64,000 nt of DNA, from positions 54,455,828 through 54,519,827 of the forward strand of contig JAVIAB010000051.1 of NCBI GenBank assembly GCA_032433765.1. The letters are read 5' to 3'. Positions 21,171 to 30,711 of the stretch are shown piece after piece (positions within the stretch are counted from its first letter, which is position 1; each line of letters opens with the position of its first letter). The notes under the pieces are model-generated. The model had not been told where the DNA came from. It searched no databases and saw nothing but the letters and a program-made list of their open reading frames with translations. This DNA is from Megaustenia siamemsis (Eukaryota; Mollusca; Gastropoda; Stylommatophora; Ariophantidae). Both the position numbers and the translations under genes were made by a program.

Positions 21171-21218
21171 TCGCCTCCTGTCACATAGTAGACCCGTGTT
21201 CGAATCCTGAAGGAAGAC
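21171..21218 (+). repeat. tRNA-Asp-like 3' half (right arm, copy 1)
   Basis: The mirror of 12,641-12,690, with one visible change (TGTCACATAG here, against TGTCACGTAG in the left arm). It sits in the outer ~350-bp tandem module of the arm. Confidence 0.5.
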
Positions 21219-21527
21219 TGTTTTTTTTTTATTTTTTTTTATTTTTAATAATTCTGAGTTTACTTTCACAAATACATATTTTTTTAAATAATTCTGAATT
21301 TTTACTTTCACAAATATACTCTTTTAAAATACTCTTTCACGCACACCGCGAGAGCCGCACGCCCGTCACGCCACACCGCGAGAGGGGATCACCGGACGAT
21401 TAGCACACGATCTTTTGAATTTACCTGCGTTAAGCTCTCAGACACAGTTGACCGTTTCGACAAACTGACGAACCCCAAAAAAAATTTCCCCCAAAAAAAT
21501 CATGAAGTTCGAAAAAATCGCGAATTC

Positions 21528-21560
<33 letters not shown>

Positions 21561-21672
21561 GTGCACGGTTTTGGTGCATGTTTGGTGCAAAGTCGGTGCC
21601 AAATCTATTGTCTTTCGGTGCATGTGCGTGCACTTTTAGAGTGGGTTCACAGCCACATATACTACTCACTCC

Positions 21673-23226
21673 CTATTGACCAAAACCAAACATATCTTGG
21701 CGTCGCTATGAATCACAGAATGACTTGGAAAAATCAGATAGACAGAGCAAAGAAAAAAGCCAGAAAACGAACAAATATAATGAAGAAATTGGCAGGAAAA
21801 GACTGGGGGGTAGACAGCAATATTTTGAAAAGACTATACATAGGAAGAGTCAGACCAGTTCTAGAGTATGGAGTCACAGCCTGGGCTATGGCTTCCAAAT
21901 CATACCTTAGCAAAATTAACAGAAAACAGAATCATGCTGCCCGTATCATCACTGGTGCTATGAAATCTACACCTATCAAGACTTTAGAAACAGTAACAGG
22001 TTTACAACTCTTAGATGACAGACGGGTCGCTAAAGTATTGTAACAAGCGGAGAAATATAGAAGGCTCCATAACCACTCCATGCATCAAAGAATAACTGGT
22101 TCCGGAATTGAACGACTAAAGAGGAGCAACTTCGTGGCAATTGCCAATGAACTAACTACTGGAGACCCAGTACTTTCCCAAACAATATCGAAACCCTTGG
22201 GCCCATCTGCTGTGTCTCCTCATGGAAAACATAAAATAACAGAACTTAAGGAAAATATAACAGGAATCATGAAAAAAGGTACCCAATCAGACACAGAAAG
22301 AAAACACGTAGCAGAAAAACACATACACATACATACCCACAGGACTCTTGGTCCCACATATACACAGATGGCTCTGCTACAAATGCCACCAGAAATGGAG
22401 AGGGAGGTGTGTTCTTGACGCTGAATAATCAGGACGAGATCACCAAGTCAATTGCTACTGGAAAATTCTCAAACAACTTTAAAGCAGAAACTGATGCCAT
22501 CTGAGATGCTGCAACACTGGCTACTCACCACAAAAATAACATGCACAATAAATTGGTGATTCTAACTGATGCACTGTCAGTACTATCAGCTCTAAAAAGC
22601 CCCCAAAACAATGAACTAGATGACTTGAGAACAACCCTGGACCAACTATGCAATAACTTCCAGAGAGTAGTCATTCAGTGGATACTATCACACTGTAATA
22701 TACACGGCAACGAACGCGCAGACAAATTAGCTAAAGAGGGAGGGAGATTACCTCAAGAGAACCATCCGCTCAGTTATGATGAAGCCAAATCCATCCTCAA
22801 GGGTCAGTCAGTTCCATGAAAAATGGAAACGAGAACACCCAAAGCAGATCGAGAGTGACGGATACCACCAACTATCAAGGAGGGATCAAGTCATCATACT
22901 TCGCCTACGCACTGGCCACAATAGAATGAGATATCACATGTTCACAAAATTCAAAATAGGAACAACCTGCCTATGCCACTGTACACTGGACATTATGACT
23001 ACAAAATATGTTCTACATGATTGCCCCCGGTACACAGACCTGAGAAGAGCAATGTGGTCCACGCCCACCTTCTTGGAAGAGAAACTATATGGGGCAATCG
23101 AATCGCAAAAACAGACAGCTGACTTCTTGAGAGAGTCTGGAATTCTACTCTGACTGAGTCCTGATCGCAGAGAGAGAGAGAGAGAGACAGAGAGAGAGAC
23201 AGAGAAAGAGAGAGAGAGAAAGAGAG

Positions 23227-23257
<31 letters not shown>

Positions 23258-23267
23258 GCAAGAGAAA

Positions 23268-23305
<38 letters not shown>

Positions 23306-23311
23306 AAGAGG

Positions 23312-23343
<32 letters not shown>

Positions 23344-23517
23344 AAGAGAAAGAGAAAGAGAAAGAGAGAAGAGAGAGAGAGAGAGAAAGAGAAAGAGTGA
23401 GAGAGAGAAAGAGAGAGAGACAGAAAGAGAGACAGAGAGAGAGACAGAGAGAGAGAAAGAGAGAGAGAGAAAGAGAGAGAGAATGAGAGAAAGAAACAGA
23501 GAGAGAGAGAAAGAGAA

Positions 23518-23548
<31 letters not shown>

Positions 23549-23610
23549 AAGAAAGAAAGAGCGTGAGAGAAAGAGAGAGAGATAGAAAGAAAGAGAGAGA
23601 GAGAAAGAGA

Positions 23611-23644
<34 letters not shown>

Positions 23645-23657
23645 AAGAGAGAGAAAG

Positions 23658-23711
<54 letters not shown>
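21673..23711 (+). mobile_element. GA-tailed I-superfamily LINE, 3' part (RT tail, RNase H)
   Basis: Continues the LINE of 9,961-12,216. Removing the Polinton and one CACTCC rejoins the reading through 'DQNQTYLGVAMNHRMTW'. It holds the post-RT segment (21,680-22,040; 'VRPVLEYGVTAWAM', 'ARIITGAMKSTPIK'), RNase H (22,350-22,770; 'VILTDALSVLSAL', 'VIQWILSHCNIHGNERADKL') and a zinc-knuckle-like tail (22,860-23,150; 'LRLRTGHNRMRYHMFTK'). Stops or frameshifts occur near 22,041, 22,418, 22,503 and 22,818. It ends at the GA microsatellite and the TSD at 23,712-23,720. Confidence 0.85.
23168..23711 (+). repeat. (GA)n tail of the LINE, about 545 bp
   Basis: An impure GAGAGA/GAAAGA microsatellite directly after the LINE stop codon and the short 3' UTR GACTGAGTCCTGATCGCAGA. 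It ends exactly at the TSD, so it is the element's 3' tail, expanded after insertion. The ~300-residue Leu/Ser-rich frame on the minus strand is an artefact of the repeat. Confidence 0.9.
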
Positions 23712-23712
<1 letters not shown>

Positions 23713-23720
23713 TCACTGAA

Positions 23721-24225
23721 TTAACTGCGTTCCAAGTAAGGTCGCAAATTTTCCTCCATTTTGGAGAATGTGTTATGGTAAAGATTTGATTTTGAAAGTA
23801 TGTACCCACTGAAATAATTGCAGCAATCATCTTCAGGAAGCATATTTGCAGAACGTTGCATTCATCACAGCCTGTGTTTGACAGGATTTCTGTCTCATAG
23901 CCGGATTTCCCACTTCTTTTGTTGTCATGTTCAACGTCTCTTTATGCTTTTATCTTGGTATGCCTCTTCCGTGCCTTGCATTATTGTTCTTCCCAACCCG
24001 CTGTCTCTTTTGACGTGGCCATAGTATTTTCGTTTCCTCTTTAGAATGGTGTTTTTAGCCGAGTTCGGAGCCATGTACTCAGATGTACCCCGCTGGGTGG
24101 TCTAGAGGAATGATATCGACCTCTAGACAAGAAGGACATTGGTTCGATTCTCACCAGTCAGTAGTAACATTTATTGAAAGGCTAAAAAAAATATCTAATC
24201 TGATTTCTTCATGGAATAAAGAATA
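23721..24225. repeat. Composite unit copy B start: RTE tail (minus) and SINE 2 head (plus)
   Basis: Collinear with 29,373-29,860. It contains 'AACTGCGTTCCAAGTAAGG', the inverted RTE C-terminal fragment (about 23,825-24,060) and the tRNA-like head of SINE family 2 (24,092-24,165; TGGTCTAGAGG and GGTTCGATTC). The SINE body is truncated to about 40 bp before the minisatellite. Confidence 0.7.
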
Positions 24226-24440
24226 TCTGCCTGCATGGTGGGGGACACCTGAGTATATGGCTGCCTGTATTGCGGGGGACATCTGAGTATATGGCTGCCT
24301 GTATGGCGGGGGGCATCTTTGTATATGGCTGCCTGTATGGCGGGGGACATCTTTGTATATGGCTACCTGTATGGCGAGGGACATCTTTGTATATGGCTAC
24401 CTGTATGGTGGGGACATCTGAGTACACGGCTACCTGTCTG
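24226..24440. repeat. 34-bp minisatellite, copy 2 (about 6 units)
   Basis: Units of GTATATGGCTGCCTGTATGG + CGGGGGACATCT, joined on the right to a conserved block starting CTGAAAAAAAGAGTCC that also follows the arrays at 7,762 and 30,545. Confidence 0.85.
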
Positions 24441-24600
24441 AAAAAAAGAGTCCCGCCAGAATTCTCTAGATATGTAAAACAAATTAAACAAAGTCACCGA
24501 CCAATGAAAAATAACAAGTTACTACTAAACAGCCTGACTATGGAAACTAAATGGGCTTCGTAAAATAATTGGTTAAGCGCCTCCGACCTGTCGTCGCAAT

Positions 24601-24718
24601 AGTATGTCCTGATGATTCTTACTGGCAGTACGACTCAAATTGATAGGCTGGAGAAAATACAAAATGAAGCCATGCGCATTATCCTTGGATATACTAGGGA
24701 CACTTCCTGTGTAGCATC
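24601..24718 (+). mobile_element. LINE-K fragment
   Basis: Starts at the same junction (after CGTCGCAAT) as the longer copy at 30,712-31,857 and encodes 'DRLEKIQNEAMRIILGYT'. It is cut off at about 24,718 by the RTE fragment. The shared junction shows that the two unit copies arose by duplication after this LINE had inserted. Confidence 0.7.
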
Positions 24719-25287
24719 TCCCATCTGATGTAATTATTGTGCCCAAGTATTTGAAACGTTGCACTTGTTTCAGATTTGTCTCGTTTATTTTTATGCTGCA
24801 TGATGGTGATGATTGTTTCTTCGATATAACCATTACTTCTGTTTTCTTACTATTCAGACTGAGACCTTTCTTGTTGCTTTCTTATACTATTATGGCTATC
24901 ATTTCTTGTAGTTCGTTCTCTGTCTCTGCTATTAAGACTGTGTCATCCGCATATCGCAAATTATTTATGTTGTGACCGTTGACTTCAATTCCTTTTTTGT
25001 CTACTATTGATCTCATAATATATTCGCTGTAAAGTGAAAACAAATCCGGTGACAGAACACAACCTTGTCTGAATCCGTGTTTTATATATTGGAATTGTCC
25101 TGTTTGGTTGTTAATTCGTATAGCTGCTGTTTGTTGCCAATACATGTTTTTTATGATTCGCAGATCCTTGCCATCAATGTTTAATTTCTCCAGCATATTT
25201 ATTATTTCCACATGCTTTACTTTGTCAAATGCTTTCGTGTAGTCTATAAAGCACATATATAGATCTTTCTTTACCTCTATAGATCTT
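24719..25287 (-). mobile_element. RTE-type LINE reverse transcriptase fragment
   Basis: On the minus strand, 25,256-24,882 is open for 124 codons with 'CFIDYTKAFDKVKH', 'FRQGCVLSPDLFSLYSEYIM' and the catalytic 'LRYADDTVLIAETE'. It is followed by 'RFKYLGTIITSDGR' (24,833-24,720). This is the palm of an RTE-like RT with its YADD box intact, but truncated on both sides. Confidence 0.8.
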
Positions 25288-25826
25288 TGGAAACTAACTG
25301 GGCTTCGTAAAATAGTTGGTTAAGCGCCTCCGACCTGCCGTCGCATTACATGTGTCGGCATTCTATCAACTGCCAGGGACCTAGCAGTTCTACCTCTTCG
25401 TCGTTCTCTCAGGTAGTACTTTGCTTCAAAACTGGCTGGTTAACAGAAACTCGGGTCGTCATGTTCCCTGTTGTGATAGCTATTACTGATAGTGAAGACC
25501 TAGTATTGCAGTACCTCTAGGCTGGAATAGTAGTTTCCCAACATAGTCTTAAACCAGACTAACTCTGAGGAAAATTGCAACCTGTCCTATTGTCATTAAG
25601 TCAACAACAACGTGAAAACGTTGCTTTCATTTTGGTATTGGAAGCATTCTAGGAGGTCCGCGCTGTACACTTTAAACCAGGGGTGGCCAAATTCATTTTT
25701 TAACCCTAATAGCGGATTTCTCCTGGTTTTAATCCGTGTCGGAGTTAACTCTTCTATCGTTCAAGAATACACAATTTGAAAATCTCTGTCAATTTCTCGC
25801 AACAGCTAGATTGGCAACATAATTTC

Positions 25827-25832
<6 letters not shown>

Positions 25833-25879
<47 letters not shown>

Positions 25880-25952
25880 GCACGCACGCACGCACGCACA
25901 CGCGCGCGCGCACGCGCGCACACACACACACACACGCACGCGCGCGCGCACA

Positions 25953-25997
<45 letters not shown>
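25833..25997 (+). repeat. (CA)n/(CG)n microsatellite inside hAT copy 1
   Basis: A run of alternating CA with CACG and CGCG interruptions, alternating purine-pyrimidine throughout and so potentially Z-DNA-forming. The homologous tract in hAT copy 2 (40,528-40,620) is much shorter. Confidence 0.95.
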
Positions 25998-26003
<6 letters not shown>

Positions 26004-26425
26004 ACTAATGGTGCCGACAATATTCAAAGTCTTTGCTTCGAGTTGGTACCGCAAAGTTGCTTTATTGTCAGTGCGGTGATAGCGTCAGATCTTTGGCTCA
26101 ACATTTGTCGTCTGGACTTGTGGTGGCTCTTTCATTTCGCGGTAAGGGGTTAATGAGGTAGGGAGGGACAGGGGTGAGGGGACTTCGTAGCTCTAATTCT
26201 GTCTTTGAAGTTACATTCAAAATGTTTCACTGTTCGCCTTCATTCCCTTTGATCCCATCGTCTTGTCTTGTCCATAAAATGACTGCAACGTGTTTATTTG
26301 GTCACAATCTTTTGATTTCATTGTCAAACACAAGTCTGTGTATAACTGTCAAATCTGGACTTATTTTCGATAGTGGACCAACATTCTGTGACTTTTAACT
26401 TTGATGTGAGATTTTGTATTAAATC

Positions 26426-28226
26426 ATGTTAAAACGTAGAAAAGTTGATTGTGAAAATCGCATATTTAAACCTGAATGGGAATTAGATTATTTGTTCATC
26501 TTCAATAAGGATAGTAAACCTCAGTGCTTAATTTGCGTTCAAGTGTTAGCCGTTTTGAAGGAATATAATTTAAAACGGCACTATGCCACACATCATCAAA
26601 ACATGTATGAGAAACATAGCATTGAAGCTAGGAAGCTTTTGGTTGAACAGCTGAAGACAAAGTTGAATCAACAGCAAAGTATGTATACAAAGGGCAATAA
26701 AATTAAAGAGTCATCGATCATTGCATCATATACAGTTACCTATGAGCTTGCAAAATCTAAAAAACCCTTTACTGACGGAAATTTTGTGAAGAAATGTGCG
26801 ATTCAAATGGCAAAGGCATTCGGTCAAGAAAAAATAGCCAAAGAATTTGAATCTGTGCCTCTTTCAAAACAAACTGTAGCCAGAAGAACAGAAGACATCA
26901 GTCTGCAACTGTCTCAAAGTTTAAAATCTTGTATTGAAAACTGCTCATATTTTTCGCTCGCGATTAATGAAAGTACTGACATCACTGACACTTGCCAGCT
27001 TCTTATTTTTGTTAAAGTTATCCAGGAGGATTTTACTGTTATTGAAGAATTGTTGAAAGTTTGCTCTTTGCATGACACTTGTAGAGGGACAGACATATTT
27101 TCTGCAGTTCATAGTGCCGTAGATGAAGTAGGTGGTTTTGGAAAGTTGTCTGCAGTGTGTACTGATGGTTGCAAAGCATTTTATTGGTTCAAATACTGGT
27201 TTTGTTGGACTTCTAAAGCAAAACAAAATTAACGTACATACATTGCATTGCATAATTCATCAAGAGGCCCTTTGTGCAAAGTCCATAAATCTAAAAGACA
27301 CCATGGCTACTGTTGTGAAAATAACAAATTTGATAAGAGGAGGACACCAGTCTTTAAATCACAGGAAGTTTTTATCATTTTTAGAGGAAGTAGATTCTAG
27401 CTACGGTGATCTCCTGCTTTATACAGAAGTAAGATGGCTTAGTCGAGGGAAATGTTTAATAATATTTTTTGAACTGAAGAATGACATTTATGACTTCCTG
27501 CGAGAGAACTTACCATGCTCCATTGATCTTCAACATGCACTCAAAGACATTAATTTCCTTCATAATCTGGCATATCTCACAGACATCACACAACATTTGA
27601 ACATATTGAATTTGCAGCTACAAGGGGAAAAGCAAACCATTTTTCAATTGATGGGATATGTTGATGGTTTTAAAAAGAAACTGAATCTATTTAGACTTTC
27701 TTTGCAAAAAAATGATCTGTTCCATTTTTCAAGTTGTAAGCAGTTGTTGTCAGAGATAGAAAGTGCAAACTTCAGTAAGTACGCAGCTGACATTGAACAT
27801 TTGATTTGTGAATTTGATCGACGATTTCAAGATTTTGAAATGTTTCGTCCGCAAACGGAACTTTTTAATAACCCAATTAAGTGCACAGTGGAGTGCCAGC
27901 CATCAGATCTTCAACTAGAGTTGTGTGACCTTCAGTGTGACCCCTTCCTCAGTACTGTAAAGGCATTAGGAGCTGACTTCTGGAAATTGCTACCAAATGA
28001 ACGTTACCCGTGTCTGAGAAAATGGGCACTAAAGATGTGCTCTATATTCGGCAGCACATATCTCTGCGAGACAACATTCTCTTCCATGAAGTTAATTAAA
28101 TCTAAGACCAGGAACAGAATGACCGATTCGACATTGTCCCATACTCTCCGAATCGCCACGTCAAAAATGGAAGTGGACTTCAAATCTCTGGTGGAAAGCT
28201 GTGACAAGTCACAATCGTCGCACTGA
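26426..28226 (+). pseudogene. hAT transposase pseudogene (copy 1)
   Basis: Two overlapping frames (26,426-27,232 and 27,132-28,226) together cover a ~600-residue hAT transposase of the ZBED/GTF2IRD2-like type. Visible parts are a C2H2/BED-like finger near residues 30-55 ('PQCLICVQVL', 'LKRHYATHH'), the RNase-H-fold start 'SYFSLAINESTDITDT', 'CTDGCKAF', the insertion domain, and the C-terminal 'YLCETTFSSMKLIKSKTRNR' with the conserved Glu. A frameshift lies near 27,170-27,190. The residue that is Asp in copy 2 ('LAIDEST') is Asn here, probably the first catalytic Asp. It is inactive. Confidence 0.9.
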
Positions 28227-28435
28227 GACATTAAAGGTAATTTTAAAATGAATAATTAATGGATTTGTTACAAATCAAATATGTAGTCAAAGTGCAAGCA
28301 TTATTTATATATTACTATATCGCATAGGTCCCTACTGTCATTTTTGACGATATTCTTAAGTGTGGCCCGCGGGTCTTGGCCTTGGCTTTAATCCGGCCCT
28401 CGGGCAACCTCAAGTTGGCCACCACTGCTTTAAAC

Positions 28436-28590
28436 CATTGTCCCGAAGTATCAGCGGTATCATATAATAAATATATCAGTATATTTGTTAGCTTCTCTAC
28501 GGCGGTGACTGAGGTCTGCCCTGTGGACTTAGCTCTGCAGCCAACCAATCTTTAGGACACCAATGAAAGGAGTTGATAATGGACAAAGAG
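28436..28590. repeat. Composite unit copy B, block right of hAT copy 1
   Basis: Continues the block interrupted by the hAT: CATTGTCCCGAAGTATCAGC, then GCGGTGACTGAGG and CAGCCAACCA. It is collinear with 8,243-8,400 and 40,829-40,990. Confidence 0.85.
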
Positions 28591-29220
28591 ACCGGTCCTA
28601 ACCACCCCTCCCCTATACTCTACCTTACCTTACCCCCAAACCTTCCCTTCCCATACCCTACCTGACCCCCTAACCCTCCCTCCCAATACCTACCTTACCC
28701 CGTAACCCTCACTCCCACCTACCCTAATCTACCCCCTAACCCAATTTGCCGTCTATTCTACCTTACCCCTTAACCCACCCTCCCACTTACCCTACCTTAC
28801 CAACCAACCAACTTTCCCCTACCCCAACTTACCCCCTAACTTTCAGTCCCCCTACCATAACCCTCCTCACCCTACCCTGCCTTACTCCCTAAACCTCCTT
28901 TACCATAACCCTCCCTTCCCAATAGTCTACCCTACTTTCACCCCTAATCATCACTCCTCTACCCTACCTTACCCCCTAAACCTCCCTTCTACTCTACCCT
29001 ACTTTATCCCAACCCTCCCCCGCCCCTACTCTACCGAACCATACTCACAAAACCTCCCTCCGCCCTGCTCTACCTAACCCTCCCTCCTCCAACTCTACCC
29101 TACCTTACCCCCTAACCATCCCTCTCCCGACTGTACCCTACCTTACCGCCTAAACCTCGCTCCCTCTACTATACCTTACCTCCGAACCTTTCATTCCTCT
29201 TCCCTACCTTACTCCTAACG
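28590..29220. repeat. C-rich low-complexity tract 3
   Basis: Collinear with 8,400-9,145, sharing many words in the same order (for example TTGCCGTCTATTCTACC, CCTCCGCCCTGCTCTACC). The tracts therefore diverged by point changes and deletions from a common ancestor. There is no gene. Confidence 0.85.
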
Positions 29221-29750
29221 TCTTACCTCCTGACCACCAATTCTCGCATCACGAACTCAATGTTTGCCATTTACATTTGTTAATTCTACAGAAGCGTCTA
29301 AAAGATAAGGTTCTGGTACTTCGTGAATATTTTTCACTGTTCTCTATGTTTCACAACAATACAATATCACTGAATTAACTGCGTTCCAAGTAAGGACGCA
29401 AATTTTCCTCCATTTTGGAGAATGTGTTATGGTAAAGATTTGGTTTTGAAAGTATGTACCCACTGAACTAATTGCAGCATTCATCATCAGGAGGCATATT
29501 TGCAGAACGTTGCATTCATCACAGCCTGTGTTTGACAGTATTTCTGTCTCATACCCGGATTTCCCACTTCTTTTGTTTTCATGTTCAACGTCTCTTCATG
29601 CCTTTATCTTGATATGCCCCTAATGCCTCTTCCGTGCCTTGCATTATTGTTCTATCCAACCCGCCGTGTCTTTTGACGTGGCCATATCATTTTCGTTTCC
29701 TCAGTAGAATGGTGTTTATAGCCGAGTTCGGAGCCATATACTCAGATGTC
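29220..29750. repeat. Composite unit junction with empty LINE target site, and RTE tail (minus)
   Basis: 29,252-29,372 matches 9,838-9,960. Here CAATATCACTGAATTAACTG is uninterrupted, giving the empty-site allele of the GA-tailed LINE. The inverted RTE C-terminal fragment follows (about 29,475-29,725). Confidence 0.8.
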
Positions 29751-30117
29751 CCCCGCTGGGTGGTCTAGAGGCATGATATCGACCTCTGGACAAGAAGGAC
29801 ACTGGTTCGATTCCCCCCAGTCAGTAGTAACATTTATTGAAAGTCTAAAAAAAAATCGAATCTGTTTTCTTCGTGGCTTTACAGCTTTGTTTTCTTCACT
29901 GCCCTCTGGAGACTGAAATCCGATGTCTAGCCCTCTTGCATAACGGCGTAAAACGGAGGTCCGTGTGCCTGATGCGCATGTTAAAGAACCAACCTAAAAA
30001 AGATTAGGCCGAAAATGGTTACTGCATAAGGAAAAGAAATAGGGAAAAAATCTACCGAAAGAAACAGTAATATTTTCGATGATAACAAAAATGAGAGTAC
30101 TTCTGAAATAAAGAATA
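29750..30117 (+). mobile_element. tRNA-derived SINE family 2
   Basis: Box A TGGTCTAGAGG and box B GGTTCGATTCC in the head, followed by the full ~290-bp body ('CGAAAATGGTTACTGC', 'GGGAAAAAATCTACC') up to the minisatellite. It is nearly identical to 7,208-7,560. Confidence 0.75.
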
Positions 30118-30545
30118 TCTGCCTGCATGGTGGGGGACACCTGAGTATTTTATGCTTGTATGGTGTGAGACATCTGAGTATGTGGCTGCCTGTATGGCGT
30201 GGTATATCTGAGTGTATGGCTGCTTGTATGGCGGGAGACATCTAAATATATGCCTACCTGTATTGCGGGGGACATCTGAGTATATGGCTGCCTATATGGC
30301 GCGGGACATCTGAGTATATGGCTGCCTATATGGCGCGGGACATCTGAGTATATGGCTGCCTATATGGCGCGGGACATCTGAGAATATGTTTGCCTGTATA
30401 GCAGGGGACACTTTAGTATATTGTTGCCTATATGGCTGCCTGTATGGCGAGGGACATCTTTGTATATGGCTACCTGTATGGTGGGGACATCTTTGTATAT
30501 GGCTACCTGTATGGTGGGGACATCTGAGTACACGGCTACCTGTCT
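30118..30545. repeat. 34-bp minisatellite, copy 3 (about 12 units)
   Basis: Tandem GTATATGGCTGCCTGTATGG-type units with a private subfamily reading CTATATGGCGCGGGACATCT. It is flanked on the right by the same CTGAAAAAAAGAGCCCC block as the other unit copies. Confidence 0.88.
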
Positions 30546-30711
30546 GAAAAAAAGAGCCCCTCCAGAATTCTCTAGATATGTAAAACAAATTAAACAAAGT
30601 CACCGACCAATGAAAAATAACAAGTTACTACTAAAAAACCTGACCTGACTATGGAAACTAACTGGGCTTCGTAAAATAATTGGTTAAGCGCCTCCGACCT
30701 GTCGTCGCAAT

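Larger units (their letters stand above)
12217..21666. mobile_element. Polinton/Maverick-derived giant fold-back element
   Basis: A 9,450-bp element with two inverted arms: left 12,217-16,836 (3.88 kb once a LINE insertion is subtracted) and right 17,754-21,666 (3.91 kb), around a 917-bp spacer. Ends read AGTAGTATATGTGGCTGTGA and its complement, with AG...CT termini. The flanks carry a perfect 6-bp duplication, CACTCC, at 12,211-12,216 and 21,667-21,672. AG/CT ends with a 6-bp TSD are hallmarks of Polintons. Two Polinton-type integrase fragments are present: an N-terminal piece in the spacer and a C-terminal piece in each arm. I found no polymerase, packaging ATPase, protease or capsid gene, so it is non-autonomous. 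Confidence 0.85.
17754..21666 (-). repeat. Right inverted arm of the Polinton fold-back
   Basis: The mirror of 12,217-16,836 without the LINE insertion. Single-copy blocks such as 20,097-20,420 look identical to 14,180-14,500 reversed. Tandem-repeat counts differ: the 22-bp CATTGCC/AGCG tract has fewer units here (18,104-18,290) than on the left (16,267-16,490). Microsatellites and homopolymers differ as well. This argues against a simple assembly mirror. Confidence 0.85.
25678..28427 (+). mobile_element. hAT DNA transposon, copy 1
   Basis: A 2,750-bp element with short inverted ends (CAGGGGTGGCCAAA on the left; CAGTGGTGGCCAACTTGAGG on the right, read inward). Its 8-bp TSD, CTTTAAAC, is at 25,670-25,677 and 28,428-28,435. 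The target fits both the Ac-type (nTnnnnAn) and Buster-type (nnnTAnnn) hAT preferences. It carries a long (CA)n tract at 25,833-25,997 and a transposase pseudogene at 26,426-28,226. Relative to copy 2 it lacks about 50 bp just inside the left end. Confidence 0.92.

Noticed and set aside
12217..21666. Palindrome as an assembly artefact
   Set aside because: The arms differ in tandem-repeat counts, one arm has a private LINE with its own TSD, and the outer ends are bounded by a 6-bp TSD that precisely restores the interrupted LINE. Long-read confirmation is still desirable.
22934..23830. 298-codon Leu/Ser-rich frame on the minus strand
   Set aside because: It is the reverse reading of the (GA)n tail of the LINE. 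Composition alone explains the open frame.
25754..26054. Val/Cys-rich frames on the minus strand (and at 40,504-40,692, plus)
   Set aside because: Translation of (CA)n/(GT)n microsatellite inside the hAT elements.
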